A stretch of 43,038 nucleotides of DNA from Fragilaria crotonensis (lineage: Eukaryota > Bacillariophyta > Fragilariophyceae > Fragilariales > Fragilariaceae), in assembly GCA_022925895.1 (NCBI GenBank), contig JAKSYS010000540.1, positions 1 through 43,038 of the forward strand. The letters run 5' to 3'. Below are positions 41,181-43,038 of the stretch, in pieces. The notes below the pieces were generated by a model. That model did not search any database, was not told the origin of the DNA, and saw nothing but the letters and a program-made list of their open reading frames with translations. A program made the position numbers and the translations under genes. Every line of letters begins with the position of its first letter. Position 1 is the stretch's first letter.

Positions 41181-42478
41181 AACCAGCTTATGTCACATCA
41201 TGTTAACACCCAAAAAGGTCAACAGATTGAGTCGAGGATGAGCAAAAAAATTGTTGAACCACAAACACTGGTGAGGGTGGATGCGGGGTAGAGACCCGTC
41301 ATCATCAGTCCACATGACTGGCTGTTTGCACCCTAATCTTCTTTTGATGTCTACGAGGTTGTTGCAGTAGTTGGCTGGGGCTTCAGATACTACACCAACT
41401 TTAACAACTTCTCCATGGTCATCATTGTCACCAAGATTGCCATTGCCATTACTACTGATGGGAACAACAAATTCATCAGCGTCTTGTTCTTCTTGATCCT
41501 TGGCATGAAAAGAAAGGTGCTGTGACAGTATATGTCTTGTGGTGGGAATTCTTCCTAGTAGCTACTACTAGTACTTAGGTCCTGGTGGTATTGGGAGAGT
41601 AGCCAGATCATGAGGGGACCAACAACAAGAACAGCATCTACAATAAGAGTTTCATTTCTTGTTATCATAGCAGGAGTTTCACTTACTTGCAGCCAGCAGC
41701 CTTTCCTGTTGTTGCGGTCTACAAACCAACCGGTCTGTCTCTAGAGTCCTTTTGTCGCGTAAAAATTAAATTAGTATTTAGTCGAATATTGTGTTGAATA
41801 TGGAAATAGTGTTTCCGATTTTTTATTTCTTCACAACAGACGAGACTTTCTCGTCCAGCAGTCGTCAAAGGAATAATTGAATGAGCCGTCGAACAAAGAA
41901 GAAATCCATGCGTCGACTATTACAATTGTATTTCAAGCTTGAATAGGGGACAATTGAATTTCTCATCCTGATACACACCATCTAAGGGCGCCAATACCTA
42001 GAATAAACTGATTTCTGACGTATTAAAAGGAGGTTTATTTTCTTACGTATTGTATATCAATAACATTTTAGTTGTAAATATGGTTGAGGTAGTATGCATT
42101 GTTTTTCCTGCTGAAGAATTTCTCTTCAGTACGTTAATGGCATTTCAAGCTCAATTGCAACACCATGATGGGAAAGGGGTTCTCGTGCGGCTTCTTCACC
42201 TGCTGATTTTGCTTTTTATTACTTCTAGTATTAGCTATGTTGTACAGCAAGTACTTAACTGATCAATGTACTAGCTAGCTAGCTAGGCTAAAGGTCGTGC
42301 TGGTATGAGAGATGAGTACTAGTAGTCGTCCAAGAAGAGTGAGTCAATGGCTTGCAATCAAAGTGTGACCAACAGTTCAATTAGAAGTACAATTACTACT
42401 AGTATGAGGATGCTATAAAACTCTGAAAGTCTTATTAGCATCATCTAACAAGATATCACATATCAGTAGTAAACCTTT
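41181..42478. other. AT-rich region, no gene seen
   Basis: Only short ORFs. A CTAG microsatellite (CTAGCTAGCTAGCTAG) lies at about 42271-42287. Nothing else was recognised. Confidence 0.4.
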
Positions 42479-43036
42479 ATGATGCCGTCACCACCTGATT
42501 TCTGAACCTTCTTTCGTCCCTTCCAAGTTTCAGAAATGCTTACATTCTTCCTCCGCCTTCCATCATCAACATCCGAATTGGAAAATTTGCTCAATGATGA
42601 GGAGCTACTTCTCTGTTGCTGCTCCTCTGGTAATGATTTGAACCATCAGTAGAGGAGTTGCTGCTGTCCTAATGTTGAAGTAAGAGGAAGTCCTGTTCGT
42701 CCATATGGACACAGAGAAACGCCAAGTGATATCCATTCTTAAAGACAACAACAAGGGCATTTAAGAACAGATCCCCAGCATCTAAATGATATGATACACA
42801 TAGTACTTTCAGTACAATTCATGGAGATGGGGATCAAGTATCAATTCACACAAAAAATCTCCTGGGATGTTTTTGTTTGTGACTACAGCAGGTAGATGGA
42901 CCTTCATTAAATGGGAACAACTTGAATTAAGCAAACCGTCATGTTTAATTTCTCTTACTTCTTTTGTCTCTAAAGGTGACGGATCTGCACGCTTGAGAAA
43001 CATTCGTATTGGCAATAAAAATAGGGGAAATTGCAA
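42479..43036 (-). other. Weak coding potential at window edge
   Basis: The minus strand has a 75-codon open stretch at 42809-43036 (RMFLKRADPSPLETKEVREI) and, nearer its 3' end, a 60-codon stretch ending at about 42479 (WFKSLPEEQQQRSSSSS, GRRKNVSISETWKGRKKVQK). Between them another frame reads DLFLNALVVVFKNGYHLAFL. This could be the 3' part of a gene entering from beyond the window, or another element remnant. Confidence 0.3.
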
Positions 43037-43038
43037 TT

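Noticed and set aside
1-43038. tRNA or rRNA genes
   Set aside because: I looked for T-loop-like GTTCGA-type boxes and rRNA-like stretches and found none with a supporting cloverleaf context; a dedicated tRNA scan would settle this.

Overview
The window reads as nuclear DNA of a eukaryotic alga, most likely a diatom or a related stramenopile. The evidence is dense genes on both strands, four clear short GT-AG introns of 65 to 79 nt, eukaryote-only proteins (HSBP1, SHQ1, TANGO6/Rtp1, a CXC/tesmin regulator, an hnRNP H-like splicing factor), and a secreted acidic repeat protein of a type common in diatoms. No bacterial features (operons, Shine-Dalgarno sites, CRISPR) were seen. The lineage is an inference.

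Layout. 1-1054 is a non-autonomous DNA transposon with ~75 bp inverted ends. 1194-6364 is a host block: a frame-broken methyltransferase-like gene, a mitochondrial adrenodoxin-type ferredoxin (minus) sharing a divergent promoter with HSBP1 (plus), then SHQ1. 6982-16366 is a block of mobile elements: two TA-flanked inverted-repeat elements, then a complete-looking 7.4 kb tyrosine-recombinase retrotransposon (DIRS order, Ngaro/PAT type) on the minus strand. It has split direct repeats in the order A1-gag-RT/RNaseH-YR-B1A2-B2. 16610-31260 is the second host block: a TANGO6/Rtp1-like HEAT protein, a CXC-domain protein, an F-box/LRR protein, a secreted 'VRGGADVPE' repeat protein, a peroxisomal MaoC-type enoyl-CoA hydratase 2, and a two-RRM hnRNP F/H-like protein. 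32081-43038 is a repeat graveyard: a perfect-TIR element, an octamer tandem array, and decayed piggyBac-like, Harbinger-like and non-LTR retrotransposon remnants. No convincing intact host gene was seen there.

The host genes are unrelated housekeeping and regulatory functions. Two divergent pairs (ferredoxin/HSBP1 and repeat protein/MaoC) probably share promoters. Three host genes carry apparent one- or two-base frame breaks, so either the assembly has indel errors or these loci are decaying. The most interesting items are the retrotransposon with its recoding-dependent gene order, the VRGG repeat protein, the GTAC-rich intergenic islands and the several inverted-repeat elements.
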